Below, in pieces: positions 23,742 to 34,610 of a stretch of 64,000 nt of DNA (positions are counted from its first letter, which is position 1; every line of letters begins with the position of its first letter). The notes below the pieces were generated by a model that was not told the DNA's origin, did not search any database, and saw only the letters and a list, made by a program, of their open reading frames with translations. The stretch covers positions 317,177,041 to 317,241,040 of the forward strand of contig NC_081405.1 of assembly GCF_030272615.1 (NCBI RefSeq). The letters are read 5' to 3'. A program made the position numbers and the translations under genes. This DNA is from Cryptomeria japonica. Lineage: Eukaryota > Streptophyta > Pinopsida > Cupressales > Cupressaceae.

Positions 23742-24840
23742 GTTTTTGTCTCCAATGATCTAATTTTTAGAATCATTAATCCTTACATACCTTGGTGTTT
23801 TCTAATTTTCATGTTCTTTGTGCTGCTCTTTAGTTACAATTGAGTTTTTTGATGATGTTGAGGTAATTGTTTCAATATTTTGTTCTGCTACAGGTACTAC
23901 CAGTTTAGTTATGATCATTTCCACTGTCAGTTCACTATCATAAGATTTAGCTTGGTCTTTGTACTCCTCATCTACTCTCACATTAGCACTCTCCACAATT
24001 CTTTGCAATCTTTTGTTATAACATATATATGCTTTTCTTTTAGTTTAATAACCAAGAAATATTCCTTTATCACATCTAGGGTCAAACTTTCCAATGGAAT
24101 CATCTCTTTTGATATATCAATTACTTTCAAAGATTCAAAAATATTTAAGTAGGGATATGATCAAATTATAATTACTAAGGGGTCTTACCGGTATCTCCTT
24201 TGATATGAACTTTGTTGAATGTATAAACTATTGTACTTACTGCTTCTCTCCAGTAGATATGAGGAAAATTAGTTTCCATCATCATGCTTCTAGTTGCATC
24301 CAAAATGGTTTTGTTCTTTTTTTCCACAATGCCATTATGCTAAGGTGTTTGGGGTGAAGATAATTGTCTTGTAATGCATTTTTATCACAATAATTGTAAA
24401 ATTCACTACCTTTATCTGATCTCAAACACTTGATTTTCATTCTATCTCTATCTCAATCATAGCTTTAGAGATCTTGAATTTCTCAAAGGCTTCAGATCTA
24501 TCCCTTAGAAAAGTGACCATCATTATACAATAGTTATCAATGATTAATATAAAATATATATCACCTTGAAAGCTTCTTGTATTAGCAGGACCACATAGGT
24601 CAGTATGAATCAAATTAGGAACATCATTATATTTGGCAGGTATGCTCTTAAAAGAAGCTCTGATTTGTTTACCCATTTGACATTCTTTGCATACCAAATT
24701 ATGAGGCTTCACAATCCTAGGTAAATCTCTAACTGTCTTAGTTGAACTGATCTTTACAATGCAATCAAAATTTACATGACACAACCTTTTATGCCATAGC
24801 CAACTTTCATCAATATGTGTAATCAAACATGTTTTTCATC
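23742..24840 (-). pseudogene. Copia F: integrase
   Basis: The pre-integrase zinc-binding motif is visible at 24826-24650: 'LWHKRLCHVNFD' then 'CKECQMGK'. The core follows with 'LIHTDLCGPANTRSFQGDIYFILIIDNY', carrying the first catalytic Asp. 'LRSDKGSEF' near 24410 carries the second. A frameshift then garbles the region of the catalytic Glu. The C-terminal tail (24008-23802) is Glu/Ser/Thr-rich and ends 'IIGDKN' at the E insertion. The enzyme would join cDNA ends to host DNA, but this copy is broken. Confidence 0.85.
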
Positions 24841-24960
24841 ATAGTTCAAATGAAAGATGTTACCTTTTGGTTCTGTACCCGTCGCAATCTCCAAACCTGA
24901 TTTGCTAATGATTTTTCACTTTCCATACTTGAATTGTAATTGAAATCCTCTATCTACCAA

Positions 24961-25461
24961 CTATCCTACACTCAAAATATTATGCTTTAGACCTTCAACA
25001 TAATAGATATTATCAGTGTTATATTTACCATCTACTAAAATGGTTCCTCTTCCTTTGATCATGCATGCCTTGTTATTACCAAATCTAACTTGACCACCAT
25101 CAAATTCTTGAAGGGTTAGAAAATTTCCTTTGTCACTTGTCATATGATGAGAACATCCATTGTCTACTACCCATTCATTTGTGTCTTCAACTTTTGCTGC
25201 AAGGTCCTTTTCCCCATTCTTGATAACTAGTTCTGGATCATCTTCCTTCATAGAATAGAATACCCATTCTTTTCCATTGTCAAATCCATTAGCTGAATCT
25301 CCTACCGGTTCTTCTTCCAAGTCATACGTTACTCCTTACTCATCAACATAATAGCATGATTTGTTTTTGTATTTCCTATACTTATGCTTGATTTGATATT
25401 CAAGATTAGGCTTAAAAGATCTTCTTGCTATTTCTTCCAATTTTGAATTCCTTTTAGGACA
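24961..25461 (-). pseudogene. Copia F: aspartic protease
   Basis: The minus strand reads 'NEWVVDNGCSHHMTSDKGNFLTL', the copia retropepsin active-site region. Here the usual D-S/T-G is D-N-G. 'GGQVRFGNNKACMIKGRGTI' and 'NIYYVEGLKHNILSVG' follow, typical of the segment joining protease to integrase. It shares one frame with the gag upstream, interrupted only by stops. The Ser/Thr to Asn change at the active site probably abolishes activity. Confidence 0.82.
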
Positions 25462-26331
25462 TCAAGATGTAAAATTTCCTATCTTATTACATGAAAAACA
25501 TTTGAAAGGAGATTTTCCTTCATACTTACTTCCTGATAGACCTCTAGGTATCCTTGTAGATAATAGGGCTTCAAGTTTATCAAGCTCTTCATCTTCTTTC
25601 CTAATCTCTTCCAATTCCTTTTCATACAAAACTTTCCAATCTTGTTTGTCGATTGATGATGTAGATGCCTTAAATGCAGTATCAACCTTTGTAGCTCTAG
25701 GAGGACCAAATTCTTCAATCTCAAAAGTAGATATCTTCCCAACAAGAGAATCTCTATTGTCAAAAGAATTAGGGATGGTTCTTATCCCATTAATTGCAAT
25801 TGCCTTCATCTTATATGCTGGTGGTAAAACCCTTAACACTTTTCAAATAATCTCTTCCTCACTTAGAGATCCACCACAACAAAAAATTCCCAATACAATT
25901 TCATTAACCCTTTCCATGAATGTAGAAATTCTTTCATCTTCTTCCATCTTCAATCTTTCATATATTACTTAGTAACATTCAATTTTTTTAATTTTTATAG
26001 TAAGATCACCTTCATTCAGAGTCTCCAACTTTCCCCACATATCTTTTGCCAATGATTTGTTTGATAGTCGCATGATTTGCTGATATGATAAGGTGCTTAA
26101 GAGGGCTTCTCTAGCTTTGCAATCATTCTCAATGTTATTATGCAAGTCTATCGGTGTAGGAAGGCTAGATGCTGGATTATGAGGAGTGTAACCATTATGA
26201 GTTATTTCCCAAATTTCTTTTCTAATGCATCTTAAATGAGTCTCCATCTGAATCTTCCATACTCCATAGTTTGTTCCATCAAGCCTAGGGTTGTCCTTCT
26301 GGAAAACATGAGTTGAATTATTAGTTACCAT
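25462..26331 (-). pseudogene. Copia F: gag
   Basis: The start at 26331 is 45 bases inside the primer site and opens 'MVTNNSTHVFQKDNPRLDGTNYGVWKIQMETHLR', the usual copia Gag N-terminus (LDG.NY..W...M...L). 'LSNKSLAKDMWGKLETLNEG' and 'LKMEEDERISTFMERVNEIV' continue the capsid-like domain. A single CCHC-type knuckle, 'CFSCNKIGNFTS.CPKR', stands near the end with its His and a Cys region altered. Two or three stops lie within an otherwise continuous frame. Confidence 0.85.
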
Positions 26332-26375
26332 AGGATCTTCCTCAAGTAGTTAAGATTCTGCAAAAAGAGGACGAG

Positions 26376-26387
26376 ACTCTGATACCA
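26376..26387 (-). other. Primer binding site of copia F (tRNA-iMet type)
   Basis: The minus strand reads TGGTATCAGAGT, two bases from the LTR end ('...TTAACA' in minus-strand view). Confidence 0.85.
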
Positions 26388-26389
26388 AA

Positions 26390-27220
26390 TGTTAAGATAA
26401 TTGGTGAACAAATGAGAGGGGGGGCGGTGAACCAGTTGTTAACAGATTATGTAAATTAAAGCACTTAAAACCTTATACTGATATAAATGATTAAGAATTA
26501 AAGAATAAATGAAAACCAGAGAATCAATACCATACAACCATAACACATAACACCATGATTTGTATGTGGAAAACCTAAATGAGGAAAATTCATGGTAGGA
26601 AACCTTACCCACAGTGAGATGATACTTCTGCAACAAATATATGATTACAATTGTGAATTTCACATGCAGGAATGCACACTGCTCATGACAATGGAGTCTC
26701 ACTAACTACAAAGATGTCAACCACCTCAAGATGTTTGGACTAGAATCCAGAAAGAAGAATTTTCAGTGATAGCATCAAACATGCCAGATTATAGTTTTGG
26801 TTAAGCTCAATACCGGAGGCCTAAAACCTCTTACATAAACCCAACTCGATCAGCTATGATCGACCAAATCCTCTGCACAAATGATTATTACAGTATTCAC
26901 TCCTTTCCCATCATACTTATTAATCTACAATGAGATCTTACATACATTTATACCAACTCGGGACCTAACCAATCAGGTTGGTCACACAAATGATAATACA
27001 ATAGATCCATTACATAATCCTAAAATAAAATCATAACACATGTTGGCCTAAGGCCAAACAAATAGCATCCAGTCAATAAAACATCCTGAAAGCACATCAA
27101 AGAATCCACCAACACGTTTCATGCAAACCAGTCCATAACCTAGATAGCACCAGACTCAAATTAGATCCACACACAACAAAGTAATGATACCAATCAATCA
27201 AGGCATGAACATGATCACCA
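26390..27220 (-). repeat. Copia F 5' LTR, inner part (interrupted by element B)
   Basis: The LTR begins at TGTTAAGATAATTGG (plus-strand view) beside the primer site. It runs to the CACCA target site at 27216-27220, where element B inserted. The remaining third of the LTR resumes at 62651. No coding content was seen. Confidence 0.8.
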
Positions 27221-28144
27221 TGTTGGAAATTGACACTCTATTGGTTAGGTTTCACTATGTTGTCATTGATGGCAACATGATTTTTTGTTCTGGCTTCATA
27301 TGGTGTACAGACAGTCACTTCACAGATTCTACACTGGTACCGGTACTAGCACATGAACTGACAGTTCAGGAAGATTTCTTTGGTCACTGACAATGCAGGC
27401 TAACATGGTATAATAAAGGTTACCAATATTGGAGGCCGGCATATCTTGGATCAGGCATCGACAATTTGTGTTAATGTTTATTCATTTATGTTATATGGCT
27501 GATATGTAATCTGATATTGTATATATCTTTGTAAACCGACATAAGGCATAAAATGTTTATAGGGTATATAGTGAAGATTGATTAGATCATTTTGATATGA
27601 TATGGATGTAATGGAATTGATAAATGAATGTAATTATTCAGAGAGACTATGTATGTGAGGAATTTAATGTAAGGGTTGTTCTGGTAAAGGGGTTTAGGGT
27701 TTCAACTGGAACAAACAGAGCTTAAACTAGAATTATACTCTGGCATAGAAGATGTTATCTTAGCAGTTCACACTTCTCTGGATTGTTGTCTAGAATTTTA
27801 TGTAGTCAGTGAGGCTCCTATTGTGATTGAGTAGTGTGCTCTAGGCTGTAAGCCTTCCTGCAAGTGCAGGACCATCATATATTATAATATCTCTTCATAT
27901 GGCTAGTGGATTGATATTAAGGTCACAAATCCCACCGTGGTTTTTCCTCATTGAGGTTTTCCACGTATAAATCTATGTGTTATGGTTCTCATTTATGTGT
28001 TTGGCTTATTGATTGCTTTACTTGTTTTAATTCTATTTATATCAGTATAAAGGTTGGTGTATGAATGTTTTGTTTAGGCTAAAATCTTTTATTTCGGTAT
28101 AACATTGATTCAACCCCCCCTCTCAGTGTTATTGGTTTCCAACA
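27221..28144 (+). repeat. 5' LTR of element B
   Basis: It starts TGTTGGAAATTGACAC and ends GTTTCCAACA. A C-rich 'CAACCCCCCCTCTCAGTG' stretch precedes the end, as in the 3' copy and in E. Its outer 50 bases (TTGTCATTGATGGCAAC) are shared in degenerate form with the LTRs of A and F, suggesting common descent of these LTRs. Confidence 0.9.
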
Positions 28145-28146
28145 AT

Positions 28147-28159
28147 TGGTATCAGAGCC
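28147..28159 (+). other. Primer binding site of element B (tRNA-iMet type)
   Basis: TGGTATCAGAGCC starts two bases after the LTR, the same spacing as in A. Confidence 0.9.
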
Positions 28160-28218
28160 TTGTGCCTCAGAGGAAGCTTAACAGCTTGAGGAAGATCCTG
28201 AAACTAGAATCATTGAAT

Positions 28219-28340
28219 ATGGCTTTGGAGAAGTAGCTTGAGATGGCACTTGAAGATTATGATGTTGAAATATTGAAGAACTTAAAGCTACAAGATGAAT
28301 TGAATTCTACTAAAGAATTCATTCTTTTCTTACAACAGAG
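28219..28340 (+). pseudogene. Element B ORF1 remnant
   Basis: The frame 'MALEKxLEMALEDYDVEILKNLKLQDELNSTKEFILFLQQR' (x marks a stop) matches the first 40 residues of E's ORF1. The sequence then jumps at about 28340 straight into the short leader before ORF2. About 1.2 kb of ORF1, including all zinc knuckles present in E, is therefore deleted. Confidence 0.75.
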
Positions 28341-28446
28341 GAAATTTAGAGGAAATCAGATTTCTTCTTGAGCAATCACACCAGCGTCTGGAAGAATTTG
28401 TTGGAGGTTTTCATTGAGATTGAGCTAAAGGTATTTTTATTGAATC

Positions 28447-29447
28447 ATGGAAGAAGAATCATCTTTTGTTCCTATTTTTGTTGCAAATACAATTGTAGTT
28501 TAGTTTAAGGACCACCCCAAGCCAATTTTCAAGGGGTATCCACATGTGGCTACCACGGAAGATTCGATTGGATCATTTTCTCACATTCTGGAGGGAGTGG
28601 TGTGTGTGGAAGATGTTAGGGCATACATTCATTATCATATAGAGGACTTGGCAACTTTAGAAATCAAGGGAATGCATATGAATGAATTAATGGGAGAATC
28701 TAGTAAGATTAAACCGGCATATAAACACATTCAAGATCAAGGGTTTAAAGATATTCTAGATATTCTAGAGTTTGAGGATGAAATATACAAATATGTATTG
28801 AGTAGAGTACATGGGGAATTCATATGGCTGGAGAGACCTTGTAAAATTACTAAGGAAGCCATTTGGGCAATTACTGGTTTGCCATTGGTAGGGCAACATC
28901 CGGATAAGAAAGTATCAAATGACTTTGTGAGGAACATCATGGACACCACATCTGACAAGAGATCGATGAAAGTGAACACTATCACTGACACTGACATCAA
29001 ATTTGGAAGCCTGGCTATTGGATACAAGGCAACTGAGTCAAATTGACTGAATTCTATTTCCAGTTCATGTAGTTTGGCTGCATATAAGATAATGAGAGAA
29101 AATGTAAAGTTGGATCTTTGTGGTTGGATGCTTGAAGATTTATTGATAGATTTAGGAAAGATTAAAGGTGAGAAGAAGGGCACCTTCCGGTATGGAAATT
29201 TGTTAGTCTTCTTAATGCTATACTTTTTGAATGATACACCTAAATTGGTAGGAAACAATGGGCTTTTGACATTCCGGTAGGAAGACAGATGAAGCAATCA
29301 ATTGCTGCATTAGGAAGTCAAAGAGATGATAAGATGTGGGGTTAATTCAAGGCTTTTAAAAAATCTATGAGGTCTAGGATAATAATACATGAGCATATAG
29401 TAGAGAAATACTCTATCGACATTTATTTCATGGTTAAGAAGGATGTG
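28447..29447 (+). pseudogene. Element B ORF2, N-terminal half
   Basis: This is the same unknown protein as in E, here mostly readable: 'MEEESSFVPIFVAN', 'EDSIGSFSHILEGVVCVEDVRAYIHYHIEDL', 'FEDEIYKYVLSRVHGEFIWLERPCKITKEAIWAITGLPLVG', 'DKRSMKVNTITDTDIKFGSLAIGYKA', 'AAYKIMRENVKLDLCGWMLEDLLIDLGKIKGEKKGTFRYGNLLVFLMLYF'. A stop interrupts it near 28501 and another at 29044. A frameshift occurs near 29270. The last codons, 'YFMVKKDVTL', run into the ACTCT target site of A and resume exactly at 59282 ('MEVVKPQNIWIEEMG'). Length and motifs match no pol protein. Its function is unknown. Confidence 0.75.
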
Positions 29448-29452
29448 ACTCT

Positions 29453-29808
29453 TGTTGGCATTTTTTATGATGTTGTTGCGATTGTCATTGATGGACACAC
29501 ACTTGCTTTGAGATCACTTTTTGTATCTATGAGTTATGCTCAACCGATATTTGTTCCAACCAGTATTATGTATTATAGTCTTTAGACTATCGGTGTTTTG
29601 TAGAAAGTGTTTACCGATTCCAAGTAGTATGAAGACCTCAAGTGGTTTGAGGATCCCTAAGCGGTACGAAGAAGTGAAGCGACAATTATCATTTTCCCAA
29701 TCTTCATTTTGGCAAACTGGCAATTGGTAAAATGTGTGAACTGGTAATCGGTAAAATATGTGAACCAGTAATAGGTAAATGAATGAACCGGTATTACTCT
29801 GTGATGAG
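29453..29808 (+). repeat. Element A 5' LTR, first part
   Basis: This matches 58079-58440 of the 3' LTR almost base for base, including 'CATTGATGGACACACACTT' and 'GTTCCAACCAGTATTATG'. It ends at the ATGAG target site (29804-29808) used by copia element C. Confidence 0.9.
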
Positions 29809-30305
29809 TATAAATGTAAATAGATTATGATGACTTTCAGAACAATCAGAATTTTGACACAATGAATTTATACTATTATTGTTTGATATGAAGAAATATA
29901 AAACTGATTTTTATGTCTTATCAGTTTGCCTCTATAGATACGAAAGACCAAGCAATTATATGTATTCTCCCTTTCACTGCATGTATCATACTTATTGTCT
30001 TATTCAATAATGGGAGGCAGATATATATCTTTTGTTTTCATTGGATCATGCCTCCATAGGGGGTCGCGATCCTATGTGGAACCACGTGGTTCCACATAGG
30101 GTTGTGACCCCTGTGTGGAGCCACGATCCTTCTACACTGACGGAATTACTTTAAAAAAAACATCACATTTAGCAAAATAATATGTTAGTTTAATACTAAC
30201 TTAATTAAATCCCAATAAATCACAAGTAACATAAAATCAAATTTTTGGGTGCTAATAATTAGATTACGATTTTGTTTAGAGTTACGACTGAGACTAATTT
30301 TAACA
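29809..30305 (-). repeat. 3' LTR of copia C
   Basis: In plus-strand view it runs TATAAATGTAAATAG...AATTTTAACA. The first dinucleotide is TA where the other copy has TG, a single G-to-A change at the terminus. The polypurine tract TAAGAGGGAG (minus strand) lies just inside, at 30306-30315. Confidence 0.92.
30060..30111. promoter_or_regulatory. Long palindrome centred on a G-box in the LTR of C
   Basis: Positions 30071-30100 form a perfect 30-bp palindrome whose left half is CCTATGTGGAACCAC. Its centre is CACGTG, the plant G-box. Weaker pairing (GGGTC/GACCC) extends it to about 52 bp, and further flanks (CTCCA/TGGAG) pair more loosely. The other LTR has the same structure at 34371-34400, but its centre has become CACATG. 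It could be a bZIP/bHLH-binding site or simply a hairpin. No function is shown. Confidence 0.7.
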
Positions 30306-30849
30306 CTCCCTCTTAGTATTAGGAGTATAGATCTAAAACTTAATTTAGCTCAACACTAATCTCATGATAATTACATCACCTAGGTGTGAAGAATCATCCT
30401 GTGATTCTAAGGATATACTCACTTTGATATCCAATTTTAAGTATCAACCTGTGATACTAAGGATATACTCACTTTGATATCCTTGTTTTAAGTATCAGCC
30501 TGTGATACTAAGGATATACTCATTTTGATATCCTTGTTATAGTATGTGCACTGACATTAATTCACTTACATAATGTCTACTATAACTTATCATATTACTG
30601 ATATTCAAATTGTTTGATTTTCAGTTTATATGATCTTCCAAACATTTATAAGATCGTCACCTTACAATGTTAAAATACAAGTGTTCATTAACTAAAGAAT
30701 CATCATCCTTTAGGAATGAACACAGGGAAAGGTTACATACTTCATATACTCAAATATATGACCAAGAAGTTTACATAATTTTAGACATCAATTACATTTT
30801 AACCATACCAAGATACCTCCTGAAGTGATCAATTTTCACTCTTGCTAGG

Positions 30850-31893
30850 GGTTTGGTGAGAATGTCAGTTGTCTAATCTCCTGTATTGACATTCCAATCT
30901 TATTACCTTTCTCTCTACCATGTCTCTTACATAGTGATATGGGATCTCAATGTGCTTGGATCTATCATGGAAAACTAGATTCACTGAAAGTTTAATGCAA
31001 CTCTGATTGTCACAATGAATGATAGTAGGCTTTAGACTTTCACCAAACAGTCCTACTATCAATTTTCTCAACCATACGGCTTCCTTAGCTACCATGGATG
31101 CAACTATATATTTAGCTTCTATGGAGCTCTGAGCTATGGATGATTGTTTTCTTCAGATCCAAGATACCATAGCTGATCCTAAGCTAAAACAACATCCTAA
31201 AGTGCTCTTCCTGTCTATCACACTTCCAACCCAGTCTGAATCAGACTATCCATGTAGGTTCAATGCAATGTGTTCATAATGTAGTCCATAGTCCAAGGTA
31301 CCTTGTAGATATCTCAATATATGCTTTACTGCAACCAAATGTATTTCTTTGGGTTCAACCATGTGTTGGCTAAGTGCATTTACTGCATAACATATATTAG
31401 GTTTGGTATTGACTAGGTACATTAATGATCCAATAATCTATCTGTAAAATGTTGAATATGCAAATTTGGAATCTACTATAGCTTCTTTTAGTTTATGTAG
31501 GTTTGTTTCCATAGGAGATGACATTGGTTTACAATTCATCATTCCAAATCTCTTCAGAATGTCAATGGTATATTTACCTTGATTTAGATAAATACCATCT
31601 AGTTTTTGCCATACTTCTAATCCAAGGAAATAATGGAGTAGACCTAAATCCTTCATCTCAAACTCTGAAGCTAGTTCATGTTTGCATTTTGCAATGAGAT
31701 GATCTTTGCCTATAATTAATAAGTCATCTACATATAATATGAGTATCAACATTTCACCTTTGATTATTTTGAAACACAGATTTGGATCAACAATGTTCTT
31801 AGAGAAACCTATCTCTAATAAATAACTGTCAATTCTTTCATACCATGCTCTAGGAGCTTGTTTTAATCCATACAGTGCTTTCTCTAACATGCA
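30850..31893 (-). pseudogene. Copia C: C-terminal RT and RNase H
   Basis: RT begins mid-domain at 'KALYGLKQAPRAWYERIDSYL', followed by the catalytic 'LILYVDDLLIIG', 'EFEMKDLGLLHYFLGLEV' and 'GKYTIDILKRFGM'. The connection and RNase H then read 'LTDYLMYLVNTKPNICYAVNALSQHM', 'HGYSDSDWVGSVIDRKSTLG', 'EAKYIVASMVAKEAVWLRKL' and 'HCDNQSCIKLSVNLVFHDRSKHIEIPYHYVRDMV'. The palm active site is intact, but the fingers and the first catalytic Asp motif are absent. A few stops are present. Integrase joins it directly at about 31893. Confidence 0.9.
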
Positions 31894-32740
31894 TACATGT
31901 GTTTTAGCATTATTTACCTCAAATCTGACATCTCTGCTTAATTCTATTTGTCTTTAACCATGGATGAATATTTGGTAGGCTTTAGATGTTTCACTATATC
32001 CTACAAAAATCCCTTTCTATCTAGTAGGTTCTAATTTAGTTCTTTTCTCCTTAGGTACATGAATATAAACAGGATATCCAAATATTTTGAGATGGCTAAT
32101 ATCAGGTTTAATTCTAGTAAAGACTTCTTTAGGAGTTTTGTCACCAATATGAGAGTGAGGACATCTGTTTTGAATGTATACAATGGTATTAGTGGCTTCT
32201 CCCCAAAGTGCAGTTTCTAGGTTTTGATCTAACAACATAGCTCTTGCCGCTTCTACTATTGTTCTAGTTTTCTTTTAGCAACCCGATTTTGTTGAGGATT
32301 GTAAGGTACAGTGAACTCCCTCTTAATCCAACATCTTTACAAAACCCTTTAAACACTTCTAATGTGTATTCCCTACCATTGTCAATCCTAAGAGTTTTGA
32401 TTTTCCTACCAGAGTGATTTTCTGTAATAGATTTGAACTCTTTAAATTTCCTAAGAATATCTTCAGATTCTTTACTTTTAAGGAAATAAATCCAAGTTTT
32501 CCTAGAAAAATCATCTACAAAGATTACATAGTATAATGTGTTTCCTAGTGATGGTTCAAACATAGGCCCACATAAGTCAGAGTGAACTAGTTCTAGTACC
32601 CCTTTAGTTTTTCTAGAACTGCAAGGAAAAGAGCTTTTAGTGTTTTTCCCTAGTGCACATCCTTTACAAACATCTGAGTGAATTGGCTTTAGTTTAGGTA
32701 GTCCTGTGACTAATCTCTCCATAGAGGGTAGAGCATGAAA
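31894..32740 (-). pseudogene. Copia C: integrase
   Basis: The zinc-binding end reads 'CKGCALGK'. The core has 'LVHSDLCGP' (first Asp), 'YVIFVDDFSRKTWIYFLKSK', and 'LRIDNGREY' (second Asp). The third position, normally Glu in N-G-V-A-E-R-K, is Lys (codon at 32274-32276). One or two indels near 32270-32340 shift the frame, which then continues 'MLLDQNLETALWGEATNTIVYIQNRCPH' and 'FGYPVYIHVPKEKRTKLEPT'. The C-terminal tail 'RKGIFVGYSETSKAYQIF' ends at the RT deletion point. Confidence 0.9.
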
Positions 32741-32770
32741 ATGTAAGTGCCCTAGTCTTCTATGCCAAAT

Positions 32771-33200
32771 TTATGCTTGATCTATGACTTCATGAAGTAA
32801 GGTTTGATTTGGCTCATTACACAATTCATATAGGTGCCCTTGTCTATAACCAATCACTTGTGCTCTTTTGAAGGTGGCTGTTTTTGGCCATGCCATTACC
32901 TTTCCTTTTATGAATGAGACTCTATATCCATCATCCTCAAGTGCAGAGATAGAGACTAAGTTCCTTTTGATGCCTAGTACAAATAGTACCCCGATGAGTT
33001 GGATTGAGATTCCAGACTTCAGTCTGATTATACATGTCCTGACACCCTTTATAGGATGTGCAGAGTCATCCCCTATTGTTACCTCTTCATTTGATCCCTT
33101 TTCCATTGAATCTAGTAATTCTCTAAATCCGGTGACATGTCTTGATGATCCACTGTCTATCACCCAAGTGTTAGACTTGTTTGAAGCTTGACTTGATAGT
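32771..33200 (-). pseudogene. Copia C: aspartic protease
   Basis: 'NTWVIDSGSSRHVTGF' carries the D-S-G active site. 'GDDSAHPIKGVRTCIIRLKSGI' and 'LIGVLFVLGIKRNLVSISALEDDGYRVSFIKGKV' follow, the usual copia protease to pre-integrase segment. It shares its frame with gag upstream and with the first part of integrase. Confidence 0.88.
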
Positions 33201-33268
33201 GCTGAATATAATACAAACTTCTTAGATTCAAGTTCTATGTTCCTCTCTACTTTGGTGAATGATGCCTG

Positions 33269-34051
33269 CTATTTTACTTTATCAGGACAATTAAATGACA
33301 TATGTTCGTACTGATCACATCTATGACATTGGATTTTTGACATGTCTTTCTTATGAAGGCTTTTCCCATGATGGGATTTTCTCTTCTTGAAGTTTCTCTT
33401 CTTGCCTTTCTTATGGGAGTCGGTATTCAGAACGTGGAGGTCTTCATCTTTAGTTTTGTGATTTCCCCCTTTCATTTGCCTTGATTCTTCAAGGAGACAG
33501 TCATCCCTTAGTCGATCAAATTCTATGAATTTATCCCTTGCATTTATGCCTTGTTTGAATGATTCCCAAGATTCAGGTAATCCGTCTAGGGTAATCATTG
33601 ATAGTTCTTGCTTCTCAACATGATAATCAAGTTTTTGCAGTTGATCTCTCAGTGAACCTATCCTCATGAAGTATGAGTTTATTGTTTCACTTTTATTTAT
33701 ACTTATGTGGTTCAATTGTCTTTTTAGAGCTAGGGTTTTTATCAGATTATTTATTTCATACGTCCTTTCAAGGGTTTTGAACATTTCATATGCGTTGTCA
33801 TATTTTAATATAAGTGGTATTATGTGATCCCTTACTGCATCTATCATGACTTTTACAGCTTTATCATTTCCTTCATTGCATATAGTTTTCTCAGGTTCGT
33901 CTACAGGTTCGGGCTTGTCTTGTTTTATGAATTTGATTACTTTGTTCTCTTTTAACACTATCATAATTCTAACTTTCCAAGCCAAAAAATTTGCTGCTCC
34001 TTCAATTCTATCCTCAAATCTGATTGTGTTCACCATTATAGAACTCTTCAA
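33269..34051 (-). pseudogene. Copia C: gag
   Basis: A 260-residue open frame starts 46 bases inside the primer site. It contains 'RFEDRIEGAANFLAWKVRIMIVLKENKV', 'MFKTLERTYEINNLIKTLALKRQLNHI', 'INSYFMRIGSLRDQLQKLDYHVEKQELSMITLDGLPESWESF', a basic Lys-rich stretch, and one CCHC knuckle, 'CHRCDQYEHMSFNC'. This is the typical copia capsid-nucleocapsid order and about the usual length. It is uninterrupted, the best-kept gene of C. Because the rest of pol is broken it is listed as a pseudogene component. Confidence 0.88.
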
Positions 34052-34096
34052 TTTTCTAAACTTCGCTTTCAGTCTATTCAGATCTTTAAGCAGTTA

Positions 34097-34109
34097 GGCT
34101 TTGATACCA
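34097..34109 (-). other. Primer binding site of copia C (tRNA-iMet type)
   Basis: The minus strand reads TGGTATCAAAGCC immediately at the LTR end (...ATTTACA). Confidence 0.9.
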
Positions 34110-34605
34110 TGTAAATGTAAATAGACTGTGATGACTTTCAGAACAATCAGAATTCTGAGACAATGAATTTATACTGTTATTATTTGATATGAAGAAATAT
34201 AAAACTGATTTTTATGTCTTATCAGTTTGCCTCTGTAGATACAAAGACCAAGCAATTATATGTATTCTCCCTTTCACCGCATGTATCGTACTTATTGTCT
34301 TATTCAATAATGGGAGTCAGATATATATATTTTGTCTTCATTGGATCATGTCTCCACAAGGGGTCATGATCCTATGTGGAACCACATGGTTCCACATAGG
34401 GTCGTGACCCTTGTGTGGAGCCACGATCCTTCTACAGTGGTGGAATTACTTTAAACCAAACATCACATTTAGCAAACTAATATGTTAGTTTAATACTAAA
34501 TTAATTAAATCCCAATAAATCACATGTAACATAAAATCGAATTTCTAGGTGCTAATAATCAGATTACGATTTTGTTTAGAGTTACGATTGAGACTAAATT
34601 TAACA
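34110..34605 (-). repeat. 5' LTR of copia C
   Basis: In plus-strand view it runs TGTAAATGTAAATAG...AAATTTAACA. It is a direct repeat of 29809-30305 and carries the slightly decayed copy of the G-box-centred palindrome near 34371-34400. Confidence 0.93.
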
Positions 34606-34610
34606 ATGAG

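Larger units (their letters stand above)
29809..34605 (-). mobile_element. Element C: full-length copia element with an internal RT deletion
   Basis: C has LTRs of 497 and 496 bp and a perfect target duplication ATGAG (29804-29808, 34606-34610). It has a tRNA-iMet primer site at the right LTR and a polypurine tract AAGAGGGAG at the left. Its order on the minus strand is gag, protease, integrase, RT, RNase H, which is Ty1/copia. At 4.8 kb it is short because the N-terminal half of RT is missing. It lies inside A's 5' LTR, so it is younger than A. Confidence 0.93.

Noticed and set aside
27184-27390. Short plus-strand frame over the B LTR start, with a similar one at 61735-61971
   Set aside because: It lies inside the LTR and is repeated only because the LTR is repeated. 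It is not a separate gene.
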